Shown here piece after piece: positions 28,763 to 37,404 of a stretch of 64,000 nucleotides of DNA (position 1 is the stretch's first letter; the number at the start of each line of letters is the position of its first letter). Origin of the DNA: Pseudomonas sp. GV085 (GTDB lineage: Bacteria > Pseudomonadota > Gammaproteobacteria > Pseudomonadales > Pseudomonadaceae); the NCBI RefSeq assembly GCF_003050925.1, contig NZ_QAOV01000005.1, positions 310,001 through 374,000 on the forward strand. The letters run 5' to 3'. The position numbers and the translations under genes were made by a program. The notes beneath the pieces are model-generated. The model searched no databases. It worked only from the letters and a program-made list of their open reading frames with translations, and was not told the DNA's origin.

Positions 28763-28909
28763 TTATTTTTGCTTTTTTAGATCGATTAGTTTCTTACGCA
28801 ATTCGGAAACAAATCTTTTACCGAAAGGCGGTCCCATGACGTCCAAACGCGCACTATCCGGATCAATTGTTACAGTTTGTGTATCGTTCGCGTTTTCTTT
28901 CACTTTGAG
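28763..28909 (-). other. unrecognised low-GC open frame (fragment)
   Basis: On the minus strand a frame ending at 28763 reads KENANDTQTVTIDPDSARLD, then GPPFGKRFVSELRKKLIDLK and a TAA stop. Its composition is AT-rich compared with the neighbours. The upstream end runs into the tauA-like remnant of the opposite strand near 28909, and no plausible start with a ribosome site is visible. It looks like the 3' end of a gene of foreign composition, but I do not recognise the family. Confidence 0.3.
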
Positions 28910-29128
28910 GTCTGGGTCACGCGCAAGGATTACGTCGACAAACATCCGCAGGTCGTGGCCGGTTCCGCTTTTCCGGATGCCAGGGTGCAACAGAGTACTG
29001 CGCTGCTGAATGGCGGCACGGCCAAGGAGATTGGCGAGACAGCGAAATTCTTGAAGGAACAAGGGAAGGTCGAGACGGTGCTGCCGGAGTATTCGCCGCA
29101 TGTCAGTGCGAGGTTGGTGCAGCAGTAA
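28910..29128 (+). pseudogene. 3' remnant of a taurine/sulfonate-type ABC substrate-binding protein gene
   Basis: The plus-strand reading VWVTRKDYVDKHPQVVAGSA is typical of a sulfonate or taurine binding protein near its hinge. It then jumps to STALLNGGTAKEIGETAKFL and KEQGKVETVLPEYSPHVSAR with a short end. In intact family members I would expect about 60 further residues between HPQVVA and NGGTAK, so an internal piece seems lost as well as the whole N-terminal two thirds. The frame has no signal peptide or credible start. It lies in an area rich in sulfur-assimilation genes. Confidence 0.6.
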
Positions 29129-29137
29129 CGCGAACTC

Positions 29138-29227
29138 TGTGGCGAGGGAGCTTGCTCCCGTTGGAGTCCGAAGGACTCCCAGTTGGGGCCGCTACGCGAC
29201 CCAGCGGGAGCAAGCTCCCTCGCCACA
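29138..29227. repeat. REP-type inverted repeat, GGCGAGGGAGC variant
   Basis: TGTGGCGAGGGAGCTTGCTC (29138-29160 with CCG) is mirrored at 29205-29227, enclosing a 44-base loop that itself contains GGAGTCCGAAGGACTCC. It lies between the binding-protein remnant and the end of argA. Confidence 0.88.
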
Positions 29228-29239
29228 AAAGCCAGAGCG

Positions 29240-30538
29240 TTACAGGGCTTTTTCGAAGATTTTCGAATTACGCTGATAGTTGTACAGCGACGCCCGCGCC
29301 GACGGTAGCCGGTCGACGCTGCTGGGTTCGAAACCACGTTCGCGGAACCAGTGCGCGGTGCGGGTGGTGAGGACGAACAAGGTTTTCAACCCCTGAGCCC
29401 GCGCGCGGTTTTCAATGCGTTCCAGCAGTTCATCGCCGCGACCGCCATGGCGGTACTCCGGATTCACCGCCAGGCACGCCAGCTCGCCCGCGTCCGAATC
29501 GGCGATTTGGTACAGCGCCGCACAGGCGATGATCATGCCTTCGCGTTCAACCACACTGAACTGCTCGATTTCGCGCTCCAGCACCTCACGGGAACGGCGC
29601 ACCAGGATGCCCTGCTCTTCCAGCGGACTGATCAAGTCCAGCAAACCACCGACGTCTTCAATGGCCGCTTCGCGCACCACTTCGAACTGTTCCTGGGCGA
29701 CCAGGGTGCCGCCACCGTCGCGGGTGAACAGCTCGGTCAAAAGTGCACCGTCTTCGGCGTAACTGACGATATGGCTACGAGCCACGCCGCCACGGCAAGC
29801 TTCGGCCGCGGCATCGAGCAATTCTGCCTGATAGTTGCTGCCCAGCCGTTGCAGATGCGCTGGCACTTGCTGCGGACGCAGTTCACGCACCAGGCGCCCG
29901 TGTTCGTCGATCAGGCCCAGGTCAGCGCCGAACAGCAGCAGCTTGTCCGCGCCCAGATCGATGGCCGCGCGCGTGGCGACGTCTTCGCAAGCGAGGTTGA
30001 AAATCTCCCCGGTCGGCGAATAGCCCAGCGGCGACAGCAACACGATGGAGCGCTCGTCCAGCAGACGGTTGATGCCCTTGCGGTCGACCCGGCGCACTTC
30101 GCCGGTGTGGTGATAGTCGACGCCTTCGAGCACGCCGATCGGGCGTGCCGTCACCAGGTTGCCGCTGGCCACCCGCAGGCGTGAGCCCTGCATCGGTGAC
30201 GAAGCCATGTCCATCGACAGGCGAGCCTCAATGGCAATGCGCAACTGGCCGACCGCGTCGATCACGCACTCCAGGGTCGCGGCATCGGTAATGCGCAGGC
30301 CGTGGTGGTAATGCGGGGTCAGGCCACGGGCAGCGAGGCGCGCTTCGATTTGCGGGCGGGAACCGTGAACCAGCACCAGACGCACACCCAGGCTGTGCAA
30401 CAGCACCAGGTCGTGGACGATATTGCCGAAGTTCGGGTGTTCAACGCCGTCGCCGGGCAGCATGACGACAAAAGTACAATCGCGGTGGGCGTTGATGTAA
30501 GGCGAAGCGTGACGAAGCCAATTGACGTATTCGGGCAT
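29240..30538 (-). CDS. argA: amino-acid N-acetyltransferase ArgA (N-acetylglutamate synthase)
   Basis: A 432-residue enzyme with the two-domain layout of ArgA: an amino-acid-kinase fold at residues 20-280 (FVVMLPGDGVEHPNFGNIVH, LVLVHGSRPQIEARLA, LLSPLGYSPTGEIFNLACED) and a C-terminal GNAT acetyltransferase domain (CLAVNPEYRHGGRGDELLER, with the acetyl-CoA loop). It catalyses the first step of arginine synthesis, acetylation of glutamate, in the cytoplasm. The kinase domain is non-catalytic and carries arginine feedback inhibition in this family. It stands alone before the repeat and argE. Confidence 0.95.
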   Translation of the reverse strand: MPEYVNWLRHASPYINAHRDCTFVVMLPGDGVEHPNFGNIVHDLVLLHSLGVRLVLVHGSRPQIEARLAARGLTPHYHHGLRITDAATLECVIDAVGQLRIAIEARLSMDMASSPMQGSRLRVASGNLVTARPIGVLEGVDYHHTGEVRRVDRKGINRLLDERSIVLLSPLGYSPTGEIFNLACEDVATRAAIDLGADKLLLFGADLGLIDEHGRLVRELRPQQVPAHLQRLGSNYQAELLDAAAEACRGGVARSHIVSYAEDGALLTELFTRDGGGTLVAQEQFEVVREAAIEDVGGLLDLISPLEEQGILVRRSREVLEREIEQFSVVEREGMIIACAALYQIADSDAGELACLAVNPEYRHGGRGDELLERIENRARAQGLKTLFVLTTRTAHWFRERGFEPSSVDRLPSARASLYNYQRNSKIFEKAL

Positions 30539-30702
30539 GAACCTGGGCCTGTAATAAATAGCAGCCGAAAAAAGGGCGAAACTGAAAACGCACAGCGGGC
30601 TGATGGTTATCGTCGGAACAGGCTTGGCAACACGCGCGCTCTCCTCATGAATACGGGTTTGGGTACCGGCAATTTATACGGCTTGTCAGGCAAATCACAG
30701 AC

Positions 30703-30808
30703 CCTGTGCAGGAGCGAGCTTGCTCGCGATGAACCCAAGGACGACGCGTCCATTCAGAAAGATCGCGTAATCGTTGAAGTCCATCGCGAGCAAGCTCGCT
30801 CCTACAGG
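30703..30808. repeat. REPIN overlapping the end of argE
   Basis: Arms 30703-30731 (CCTGTGCAGGAGCGAGCTTG...) and 30782-30808 (CATCGCGAGCAAGCTCGCTC...) are inverted. The right arm covers the last two codons and the TAG stop of argE at 30802, so the element forms the end of the gene. Its loop (ATCGTTGAAGT) belongs to the shared-loop family. Confidence 0.88.
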
Positions 30809-31968
30809 TCTTGCGCAGTTTGGGCCGGGGTCAGGCAATAGTGTTCGATCAGTTGCCTTAATAGATGCACCGTAGGCTGCAAACGTGACATTTCGAGGTA
30901 TTCCCCCGGCTGATGGGCGCAGGCGATATCACCCGGGCCAAGCACCAGCGTTTCACAGCCAAGGCGCTGAAGATAAGGTGCTTCGGTGCCGAACGCCACT
31001 GCTTCGGCGCTGTGACCGGTGAGCTTTTCGGCAAGGCGCACCAACTCGGCGTCCTCTGCCTGCTCGAACGGCGGCACTTCGGGGAACAGCGGCGCGTAAT
31101 CGATCTTGACCTGATGCCGCTCGGCAACCGGCTTGAGCTTCTGCAGGATCTCGGCGCGCAGGACTTTGGGGTCCATGCCGGGTAACGGCCGCAAATCGAA
31201 TTCCAGCGAACACTGGCCGCAGATGCGGTTGGGGTTGTCGCCGCCATGGATACAGCCGAAATTCATCGTTGGTGTCGGCACGCCGAATTGAGGATTGCGG
31301 AATTCGCGCTGCCATAACAAGCGCAGGCCACGCAATTCACCGATGGCATCGTGCATGGCTTCCAGAGCGCTATGGCCCAGGCGCGGGTCAGAGGAATGAC
31401 CGCTCTGCCCGAGGATGTCGATGCGCTCCATCATGATGCCTTTGTGCATGCGGATCGGCTTGAGCCCGGTCGGCTCGCCAATCACCGCCGCCCGCCCCAG
31501 CGGTCGCCCCGCTTCGGCCAGCGCGCGGGCGCCGGACATCGAGCTTTCTTCATCGCAGGTGGCGAGAATCAGCAACGGTTGTTTGAACGGTTGGTCGAGC
31601 AGCGGTTTGACCGCCTCGATCGCCAGGGCGAAAAAACCCTTCATGTCGCAACTGCCCAGGCCGACCCAGCGACCGTCGACTTCAGTCAGCTTCAACGGGT
31701 CGGTTTGCCACAGCGCACCGTCGAACGGCACGGTGTCGCTGTGCCCGGCCAGCACCAGACCGCCGGGACCGGAACCGAAACTGGCCAGCAGGTTGAACTT
31801 GCCCGGGCTGACTTGCTGGATCTCGCAGGTAAAACCCAGCTCACCGAGCCACGCCGCCAGCAGGTCGATGACCGGGCCGTTGCTTTGATCGAGACTGGGT
31901 TGGGTACAACTGACCGACGGTGCAGCGATCAACGCAGCGAATTGTTCTTTCATCGACGGCAATGGCAT
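30802..31968 (-). CDS. argE: acetylornithine deacetylase ArgE
   Basis: A 388-residue M20-family zinc peptidase. The metal-binding motifs are VLAGHSDTVPFDG (His and Asp), GLGSCDMKGFFAL (bridging Asp), ATCDEESSMSGARAL (catalytic Glu pair) and AVIGEPTG. Near the C-terminus CAHQPGEYLEM carries the last metal His. It releases ornithine from N-acetylornithine. The stop codon is contributed by a REPIN, so the final residues (AQDL) may differ from orthologues. Divergent from the CYTH-CHAD gene. Confidence 0.92.
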   Translation of the reverse strand: MPLPSMKEQFAALIAAPSVSCTQPSLDQSNGPVIDLLAAWLGELGFTCEIQQVSPGKFNLLASFGSGPGGLVLAGHSDTVPFDGALWQTDPLKLTEVDGRWVGLGSCDMKGFFALAIEAVKPLLDQPFKQPLLILATCDEESSMSGARALAEAGRPLGRAAVIGEPTGLKPIRMHKGIMMERIDILGQSGHSSDPRLGHSALEAMHDAIGELRGLRLLWQREFRNPQFGVPTPTMNFGCIHGGDNPNRICGQCSLEFDLRPLPGMDPKVLRAEILQKLKPVAERHQVKIDYAPLFPEVPPFEQAEDAELVRLAEKLTGHSAEAVAFGTEAPYLQRLGCETLVLGPGDIACAHQPGEYLEMSRLQPTVHLLRQLIEHYCLTPAQTAQDL

Positions 31969-32125
31969 CGCTGACTCCCGGCACCCGAATTGAAGTCCAT
32001 CATAGAACCAACCGATGACAGGAATAAACCGTCTCGGCGCGCACTAACCTTGAGTCCTGTACACTGCACGACCTTGGCAGCCACACATTCCCCCGGCTGC
32101 GCTCCCGATCCTGGATTTTCCGGCC

Positions 32126-33493
32126 ATGCAGAAAGAAACCGAAATCAAACTCCGCGTCAGCCGCGAAACCCTCGCCGCTCTGCGCGAGCACCCATTACTG
32201 AAAAAACGCAACAAAAGTGGCTGGGAACGCCGTGAGTTGATGAACCAGTACTTCGACACGCCCGAGCGCGACCTGGCCCAGGCCAAAGTCGCACTGCGCC
32301 TGCGCAAGGATGGCGACGACGTGATTCAGACCCTCAAGACCCGCGGCCAGAGCGTCGCCGGTTTGTCGGTACGTAACGAGTACGACTGGAACCTGCCCAA
32401 AGCCAAGCTCGACCTGAAGAAACTCGACGGCGAATGCTGGCCCGAGGAACTGGCCGAGCTTGACAAGAAAACCCTGAAGCCGATCTTCACCACCGACTTC
32501 GTCCGCGAACGGGCGGAAATCGCCTGGGGCCGCGGCAAGACCAAAGTGGTCATCGAAGCCGCGCTGGACCTGGGTCACGTCGTGGTCGGCAAGCAGAAAG
32601 AAGAAATCTGCGAGCTGGAACTGGAACTGCGCGAAGGCGAGCCGGCTGCGTTGCTGGAACTGGCCGCCGAGCTGGCCGAGAAACTGGCTTTGATGCCGTG
32701 CGACATCAGCAAGGCCGAGCGCGGTTATCGCCTGTACGACGCCCACAGTTACTCGTTGAGCCTGCCGGCGCCGCAGATCACCGCCGAAACGCCGCTGGAC
32801 GACGCGTTCGCCGCGCTGAGCTGGCATTTGCTGGGCAGCAGCCAGCGTTTGGCCGAACAGTATCGCTTCAATGGTCACTGGCGCCTGTTGCAGGACTGGG
32901 TCGAAAACCTCGCGGAAATGCGCGCGCTGATCAGTAGCCTGGGCCAGGCCGCTCCGCGTCAGTCGACCCACGACCTGCGTATCGCCCTCGATGCCTTGCT
33001 GGAAGACTGGCGCCCGCTGGTCCAGGCCGGCCTGGAAGATGAAGACGTGCGCAAAGCCGCACCCGAGCAGTTCCTCGAAGAACTCGAAGACCCGCGCTGG
33101 GGCCTGTTCTCCCTGACCACCTCGCGCTGGCTGCTGGCCCGCACCTGGGCCGCCGACCGCAACACCCGTGGCAATCGCCAGGGCGCTGCGCAACTGGGCA
33201 GCTGGTTGCCGCGCCTGCTGGGCGAGGAAGCCACTTCGTTGCAATTGCAGCGCTACCAGCAACAACCGGAAGACCTGGCCGAACAACTGCCGCGCATCGA
33301 ACGCATCCAGGTCTGGCTGCACCATGCGCGTAACGTGCTGGAGATCCCGGAAATGGATCGCCTGTACGGCGAGCTGAACAAACTGGCGCAACTGGCCAAC
33401 GAATCGATCACCGACGAAGTCCTGGATGCGCGCAAGCAGCAGGCGATTGCGGTGTATCAGAACCGTGCCTGGAAGATGCTGTTGCGTTTGTAA
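32126..33493 (+). CDS. CYTH and CHAD domain protein (inorganic triphosphatase-like)
   Basis: A 455-residue protein. The N-terminal CYTH domain (residues 1-200) begins MQKETEIKLRVSRETLAALR, carrying the ExExK signature (Glu4, Glu6, Lys8), with charged strands VALRLRKDGDDVIQTLKT and KTKVVIEAALDLGHVVVGKQ that line the triphosphate tunnel. The C-terminal 200 residues are a helical CHAD domain with conserved His (STHDLRIALDALLEDWRPL, VWLHHARNVLEIPE). It resembles E. coli YgiF, an inorganic triphosphatase. Single gene between argE and an Lrp-type gene. Confidence 0.85.
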   Translation: MQKETEIKLRVSRETLAALREHPLLKKRNKSGWERRELMNQYFDTPERDLAQAKVALRLRKDGDDVIQTLKTRGQSVAGLSVRNEYDWNLPKAKLDLKKLDGECWPEELAELDKKTLKPIFTTDFVRERAEIAWGRGKTKVVIEAALDLGHVVVGKQKEEICELELELREGEPAALLELAAELAEKLALMPCDISKAERGYRLYDAHSYSLSLPAPQITAETPLDDAFAALSWHLLGSSQRLAEQYRFNGHWRLLQDWVENLAEMRALISSLGQAAPRQSTHDLRIALDALLEDWRPLVQAGLEDEDVRKAAPEQFLEELEDPRWGLFSLTTSRWLLARTWAADRNTRGNRQGAAQLGSWLPRLLGEEATSLQLQRYQQQPEDLAEQLPRIERIQVWLHHARNVLEIPEMDRLYGELNKLAQLANESITDEVLDARKQQAIAVYQNRAWKMLLRL

Positions 33494-33498
33494 TCCTG

Positions 33499-33576
33499 AA
33501 AAGATCGCAGGCTTCGCCAGCTCCTACGGGTGTACTCCATCCGAATGTAGGAGCTGCCGCAGGCTGCGATCTTTTT
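33499..33576. repeat. REP-type inverted repeat, AGATCGCAGCC family
   Basis: AAAAGATCGCAGGCTTCGCC (33499 on) and GTAGGAGCTGCCGCAGGCTG (33547 on, ending CGATCTTTTTT) are inverted copies with a 21-base loop. Located between the convergent CYTH-CHAD and Lrp-type genes, where it could also stop transcription. Confidence 0.85.
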
Positions 33577-33580
33577 TGCT

Positions 33581-34051
33581 TTATCGCACCACCGGCAAAC
33601 TGGTCGTCGACTTGATTTCCGACAACGCCACGATCGAATTGACCTCCTGAATCCCCGGCACCATCGACAGCTTCTCAAAGAAGAAGCGCTCGTAGGCCTC
33701 GATGTCCGCCGTGACAATCCGCAACAAGAAATCCACTGCCCCCATCAGCACATGACACTCCAGCACCTCCGGAAAGCCGCGAATCGCCTCGGTGAATTCG
33801 GTGAAGTTCGAACGCCCGTGGGCATTGAGTTTCACCTGCGCGAAGATCTGCGTGTTCAGGCCGATTTTCTTGCGGTCGAGCAAGGTTACCTGGCCGCGAA
33901 TGATGCCCTCCTCTTTCATCCGCTGAATCCGCCGCCAGCACGGCGACTGCGAGAGCCCCACCTGCTCGGCGATCTGTGCGCTGGAAAGCGAGGCATCCTC
34001 TTGCAGCAAGGCGAGGATCTTGCGGTCGTAGCTGTCCAGCTCGCTTTGCAT
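33581..34051 (-). CDS. Lrp/AsnC-family transcriptional regulator
   Basis: A 156-residue regulator. The N-terminal helix-turn-helix reads LDSYDRKILALLQEDASLSS and SAQIAEQVGLSQSPCWRRIQ (residues 5-42), followed by a RAM/AsnC effector domain (GFPEVLECHVLMGAVDFLLR). It should form octamers or dimers and respond to an amino acid. It is divergent from the ACT-like gene at 34178, with 126 AT-rich bases between; regulation of that gene is plausible. Confidence 0.88.
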   Translation of the reverse strand: MQSELDSYDRKILALLQEDASLSSAQIAEQVGLSQSPCWRRIQRMKEEGIIRGQVTLLDRKKIGLNTQIFAQVKLNAHGRSNFTEFTEAIRGFPEVLECHVLMGAVDFLLRIVTADIEAYERFFFEKLSMVPGIQEVNSIVALSEIKSTTSLPVVR

Positions 34052-34177
34052 AAAAAATCCATTAACCGAGTAACAAGTGAATTGATTGATTCTTCATTTC
34101 TGTAATAAAGCCAATCATAGAGAAGAAATACCCGGCATAGGATGTAAACATTTCTCCAATGATTTTGGAGCCAGACC

Positions 34178-34516
34178 ATGCCGTATCTCGAAGCCGTGAA
34201 CACCCCACCTGCCCGCGCCGATGTCTGGAACGTCGGCAACGCCCACCGCCGGGTTCGCTATCAAATGCAGGCCGAAGCAGAGCCGGACCTGCTGTGTCGC
34301 GCCCTCAATTTGTTCGCCTTGCAATTGCTCACCCCGGAACAGGTCAACGCGCAGCGCCAGGACGACTGGCTGGCCATCGAGATCGTCATCGACGGTTTGA
34401 GCTGGCACCGTGCGCAAGTGATTGCGGAAAAACTTCGTAACCTGATCAGCGTCTGCTCGGTGAAGCTGCAAGAAGCTGATTCTGCCTGGACCGAAGCGGT
34501 TCAAGCGGCGGGTTGA
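34178..34516 (+). CDS. small ACT-like protein divergent from Lrp-type regulator
   Basis: A 112-residue protein. Residues 36-100 read like an ACT fold: LCRALNLFALQLLTPEQVNA, then a strand WLAIEIVIDGL and a helix HRAQVIAEKLRNLISVCSVK ending in a strand. No catalytic domain is attached. Such lone ACT-like proteins usually sense amino acids. The divergent arrangement with an Lrp/AsnC regulator suggests joint function, although neither target nor ligand can be read. I do not recognise a named family. Confidence 0.6.
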   Translation: MPYLEAVNTPPARADVWNVGNAHRRVRYQMQAEAEPDLLCRALNLFALQLLTPEQVNAQRQDDWLAIEIVIDGLSWHRAQVIAEKLRNLISVCSVKLQEADSAWTEAVQAAG

Positions 34517-34606
34517 AAAACTCCGAAACGGCTTCGTCGGGTAGTGGCCCAGCGGTCAGCCGGGCCACGGCTATCCTTTGCGCACTGTCGTTCAAAAGGA
34601 GCCCGC

Positions 34607-36391
34607 ATGTCCGTACATATCGCCCTTCAGGACCGCTGGCTGGATCTCAATGATGTGCTGCGCGAACTCGTCGCCCAAGGCTTTATCAGCCAGGATTCGG
34701 CCGAACACGCGCTCAATGCCCGCCGCCGCAACGCCACCCATGGCCAGATGCATCCGCTGGAGTTCATCGCCAGCCAACAGCTGGACGATCTCAGCCGCCC
34801 CGGCAAAACGCTGGACCTCGAAAGCCTGACCCTGTGGCTGTCCCGGCAGGCCGGTCAACCTTACCTGCGCATCGATCCGTTGAAAATCAACGTCGCGGCC
34901 GTGACCCCGCTGATGTCCTATGCCTTCGCCCAGCGCCACAAGATCCTCGCGGTAGCGATCGACCGCGATGCGGTGACCGTGGCCAGCGCCCAGCCTTATG
35001 TCAGCGGCTGGGAGGCTGACTTGACCCACGTGCTCAAATTGCCGATCAAGCGCGTGGTGGCCAACCCGGTGGACATCCAGCGCTTGAGCGTCGAATTCTT
35101 CCGCCTGGCCAAGTCGGTCACCGGGGCGAACAGCGCCGATCCGCAAGTCAGTACCCTCGGCAATTTCGAACAACTGCTCAACCTCGGCGCCAGCGACCAG
35201 GAGCCGGACGCCAACGACGCACACATCGTCAACATCGTCGACTGGTTGTTCCAGTACGCGTTCCAGCAACGCGCCAGCGACATCCACATCGAACCCCGGC
35301 GCGAGCAAGGCACAGTGCGCTTTCGCATCGACGGCGTGCTGCACAACGTCTATCAATTCCCGCCCCAGGTCACCGTGGCCATCGTCAGTCGCCTGAAAAC
35401 CCTGGGGCGCATGAACGTCGCGGAGAAACGCAAACCCCAGGACGGCCGAGTGAAAACCAAGACCCCGGACGGCGGCGAAGTCGAACTGCGTTTATCGACA
35501 CTGCCCACGGCCTTCGGCGAAAAAATGGTCATGCGGATCTTCGACCCGGAAGTCCTGCTAAAGGACTTCGACCAGCTTGGTTTTTCCGCCGACGACCTGC
35601 GCCGCTGGCAGGACATGACCCGCCAGCCCCACGGCATCATCCTCGTCACCGGGCCGACGGGTTCGGGCAAGACCACTACCCTCTACACCACCCTGAAAAA
35701 ACTGGCGACGTCGGAGGTCAACCTCTGCACCATCGAAGACCCGATTGAAATGGTCGAGCCGGCGTTCAACCAGATGCAGGTCCAGCACAACATCGACCTG
35801 ACCTTTGCCGCCGGCGTGCGCGCGCTGATGCGGCAAGACCCGGACATCATCATGATTGGCGAGATCCGCGACCTCGAAACCGCGGAGATGGCGATCCAGG
35901 CTGCACTCACCGGGCACCTGGTGCTGTCGACCCTGCACACCAACGATGCGCCCAGCGCCATCAGCCGCCTGCTGGAGCTCGGCGTACCGCACTACCTGAT
36001 CAAGGCCACGGTGCTCGGCATCATGGCCCAGCGCCTGGTGCGAACTCTGTGCCCGCACTGCAAGGCGCCGCTGACGCTGGGCGAAGACGACTGGCAAACC
36101 CTGACCCGGCCCTGGCAAGCACCATTGCCGGCCAATGCCCAGCGTGCCATCGGTTGCGTGGAATGCCGCGACACCGGTTATCACGGTCGCGCCGGGGTCT
36201 ACGAAATCATGCAGCTCAGCGACAGCCTCAAAGCGCTGATCAGTCCCGACACCGATCTGCTGGCCGTTCGGCGCCAGGCGTTCAAGGAAGGCATGCGCAG
36301 CCTGCGCCTGTCGGGGGCGCAAAAGGTCGCCGCCGGGTTGACGACCATCGAGGAGGTTCTGCGCGTAACACCCCAGAGCGAGCAGAGCTGA
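34607..36391 (+). CDS. GspE/PulE-type secretion ATPase (stand-alone)
   Basis: A 594-residue type II secretion/type IV pilus ATPase. An N-terminal GspE-like domain (residues 1-190) precedes the ATPase: ASDIHIEPRREQGTVRFRID (Asp-box region), Walker A GPTGSGKTTT at 349-358, TIEDPIEMVEPAFNQMQV, Walker B and SLHT-like STLHTNDAPSAISRLLEL. A zinc knuckle CPHC (482-485) and CVEC (517-520) fits GspE/PilB. The start at 34607 has AAAGGAG upstream. No other secretion or pilus gene lies nearby, so it is an orphan; it may serve a system encoded elsewhere. I recall PA5210 as the P. aeruginosa counterpart. Confidence 0.88.
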   Translation: MSVHIALQDRWLDLNDVLRELVAQGFISQDSAEHALNARRRNATHGQMHPLEFIASQQLDDLSRPGKTLDLESLTLWLSRQAGQPYLRIDPLKINVAAVTPLMSYAFAQRHKILAVAIDRDAVTVASAQPYVSGWEADLTHVLKLPIKRVVANPVDIQRLSVEFFRLAKSVTGANSADPQVSTLGNFEQLLNLGASDQEPDANDAHIVNIVDWLFQYAFQQRASDIHIEPRREQGTVRFRIDGVLHNVYQFPPQVTVAIVSRLKTLGRMNVAEKRKPQDGRVKTKTPDGGEVELRLSTLPTAFGEKMVMRIFDPEVLLKDFDQLGFSADDLRRWQDMTRQPHGIILVTGPTGSGKTTTLYTTLKKLATSEVNLCTIEDPIEMVEPAFNQMQVQHNIDLTFAAGVRALMRQDPDIIMIGEIRDLETAEMAIQAALTGHLVLSTLHTNDAPSAISRLLELGVPHYLIKATVLGIMAQRLVRTLCPHCKAPLTLGEDDWQTLTRPWQAPLPANAQRAIGCVECRDTGYHGRAGVYEIMQLSDSLKALISPDTDLLAVRRQAFKEGMRSLRLSGAQKVAAGLTTIEEVLRVTPQSEQS

Positions 36392-36475
36392 GCCCGGCTG
36401 TACTTATCCGGCATCGGCACCGCTACACTCCAGCCATTGCAACTCCACAGATCCACACATCAACAAGGAATCGTT

Positions 36476-37396
36476 ATGCAGATCGGTAGTGTGCTTTTGC
36501 TTTTTGTCGGCCTGGTGGTCGCCATTCTGTTCATGGGTTTCAAGGTCGTGCCCCAGGGCTTTGAATGGACCGTCGAACGTTTCGGGCGCTACACCAACAC
36601 GCTCAAGCCGGGGTTGAACGTCATCATTCCGGTCATGGACCGCATCGGCCGCAAGATGAATGTGATGGAAAGCGTGCTGGATATTCCGCCGCAGGAAGTC
36701 ATCACCTCCGACAACGCCACGGTGCAAATCGACGCCGTGTGTTTCTTCCAGGTGGTCAATACGGCCCAGGCGGCCTACGAGGTGAACAACCTCGAACATG
36801 CCATCCGCAACCTGCTGCAAACCAACATCCGTACGGTGCTCGGCTCGATGGAACTCGACGCCATGCTCAGCCAGCGTGACGGCATCAACGAAAAACTGCT
36901 GCGCACCGTCGATGAAGCAACCGCGCCGTGGGGCATCAAGATCACCCGGATCGAGATCAAGGACATCAGCCCGCCCGCCGACCTGATGGCGGCGATGTCG
37001 GGGCAGATGAAAGCCGAACGGATCAAGCGTGCCCAGATCCTCGAGGCCGAAGGCCTGCGTGCCGCAGCGATCCTGACCGCCGAAGGCAAGAAGCAGGCGC
37101 AGATTCTCGAAGCCGAAGGCAGTCGCCAGGCCGCCTTCCTGGAGGCCGAAGCCCGCGAGCGGCAAGCCGCGGCAGAAGCCCAGGCGACCAAAGTGGTGTC
37201 CGAAGCCATCGCCAGCGGCAACGTGCAGGCGATCAACTATTTCGTGGCGCAGAAGTACATCGATGCGCTGGGCAAGTTGTCTTCGGCCAACAACAGCAAA
37301 GTGATCCTGATGCCGCTAGAGGCCAGTTCGATGATCGGTGCGGTGGGCGGCATTGGCGAAATCGTCAAGGCCACTTTCGATAACAAGAAAGCCTGA
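36476..37396 (+). CDS. SPFH/stomatin-family membrane protein (QmcA-like)
   Basis: A 306-residue protein with one N-terminal membrane helix ([20 protein letters not shown]) followed by the SPFH domain ([20 protein letters not shown], residues 25-180) and a coiled tail of repeated AEG units ([20 protein letters not shown]). These features match the YbbK/QmcA stomatin family, which forms large cytoplasmic or periplasmic cages on the inner membrane. It is followed eight bases later by nfeD, the usual partner. The ATG at 36476 has AAGGAA upstream. Confidence 0.88.
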   Translation: MQIGSVLLLFVGLVVAILFMGFKVVPQGFEWTVERFGRYTNTLKPGLNVIIPVMDRIGRKMNVMESVLDIPPQEVITSDNATVQIDAVCFFQVVNTAQAAYEVNNLEHAIRNLLQTNIRTVLGSMELDAMLSQRDGINEKLLRTVDEATAPWGIKITRIEIKDISPPADLMAAMSGQMKAERIKRAQILEAEGLRAAAILTAEGKKQAQILEAEGSRQAAFLEAEARERQAAAEAQATKVVSEAIASGNVQAINYFVAQKYIDALGKLSSANNSKVILMPLEASSMIGAVGGIGEIVKATFDNKKA

Positions 37397-37404
37397 GGCG
37401 CGCC

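Noticed and set aside
30302..30841. 179-codon plus-strand frame across the argA start and the argA-argE spacer
   Set aside because: It is antisense to argA and crosses a REPIN; composition and codons are those of a shadow frame.
34607..36391. Part of a type IV pilus operon
   Set aside because: Flanking genes are ACT-like and stomatin genes; no pilin, PilC or secretin gene is adjacent.
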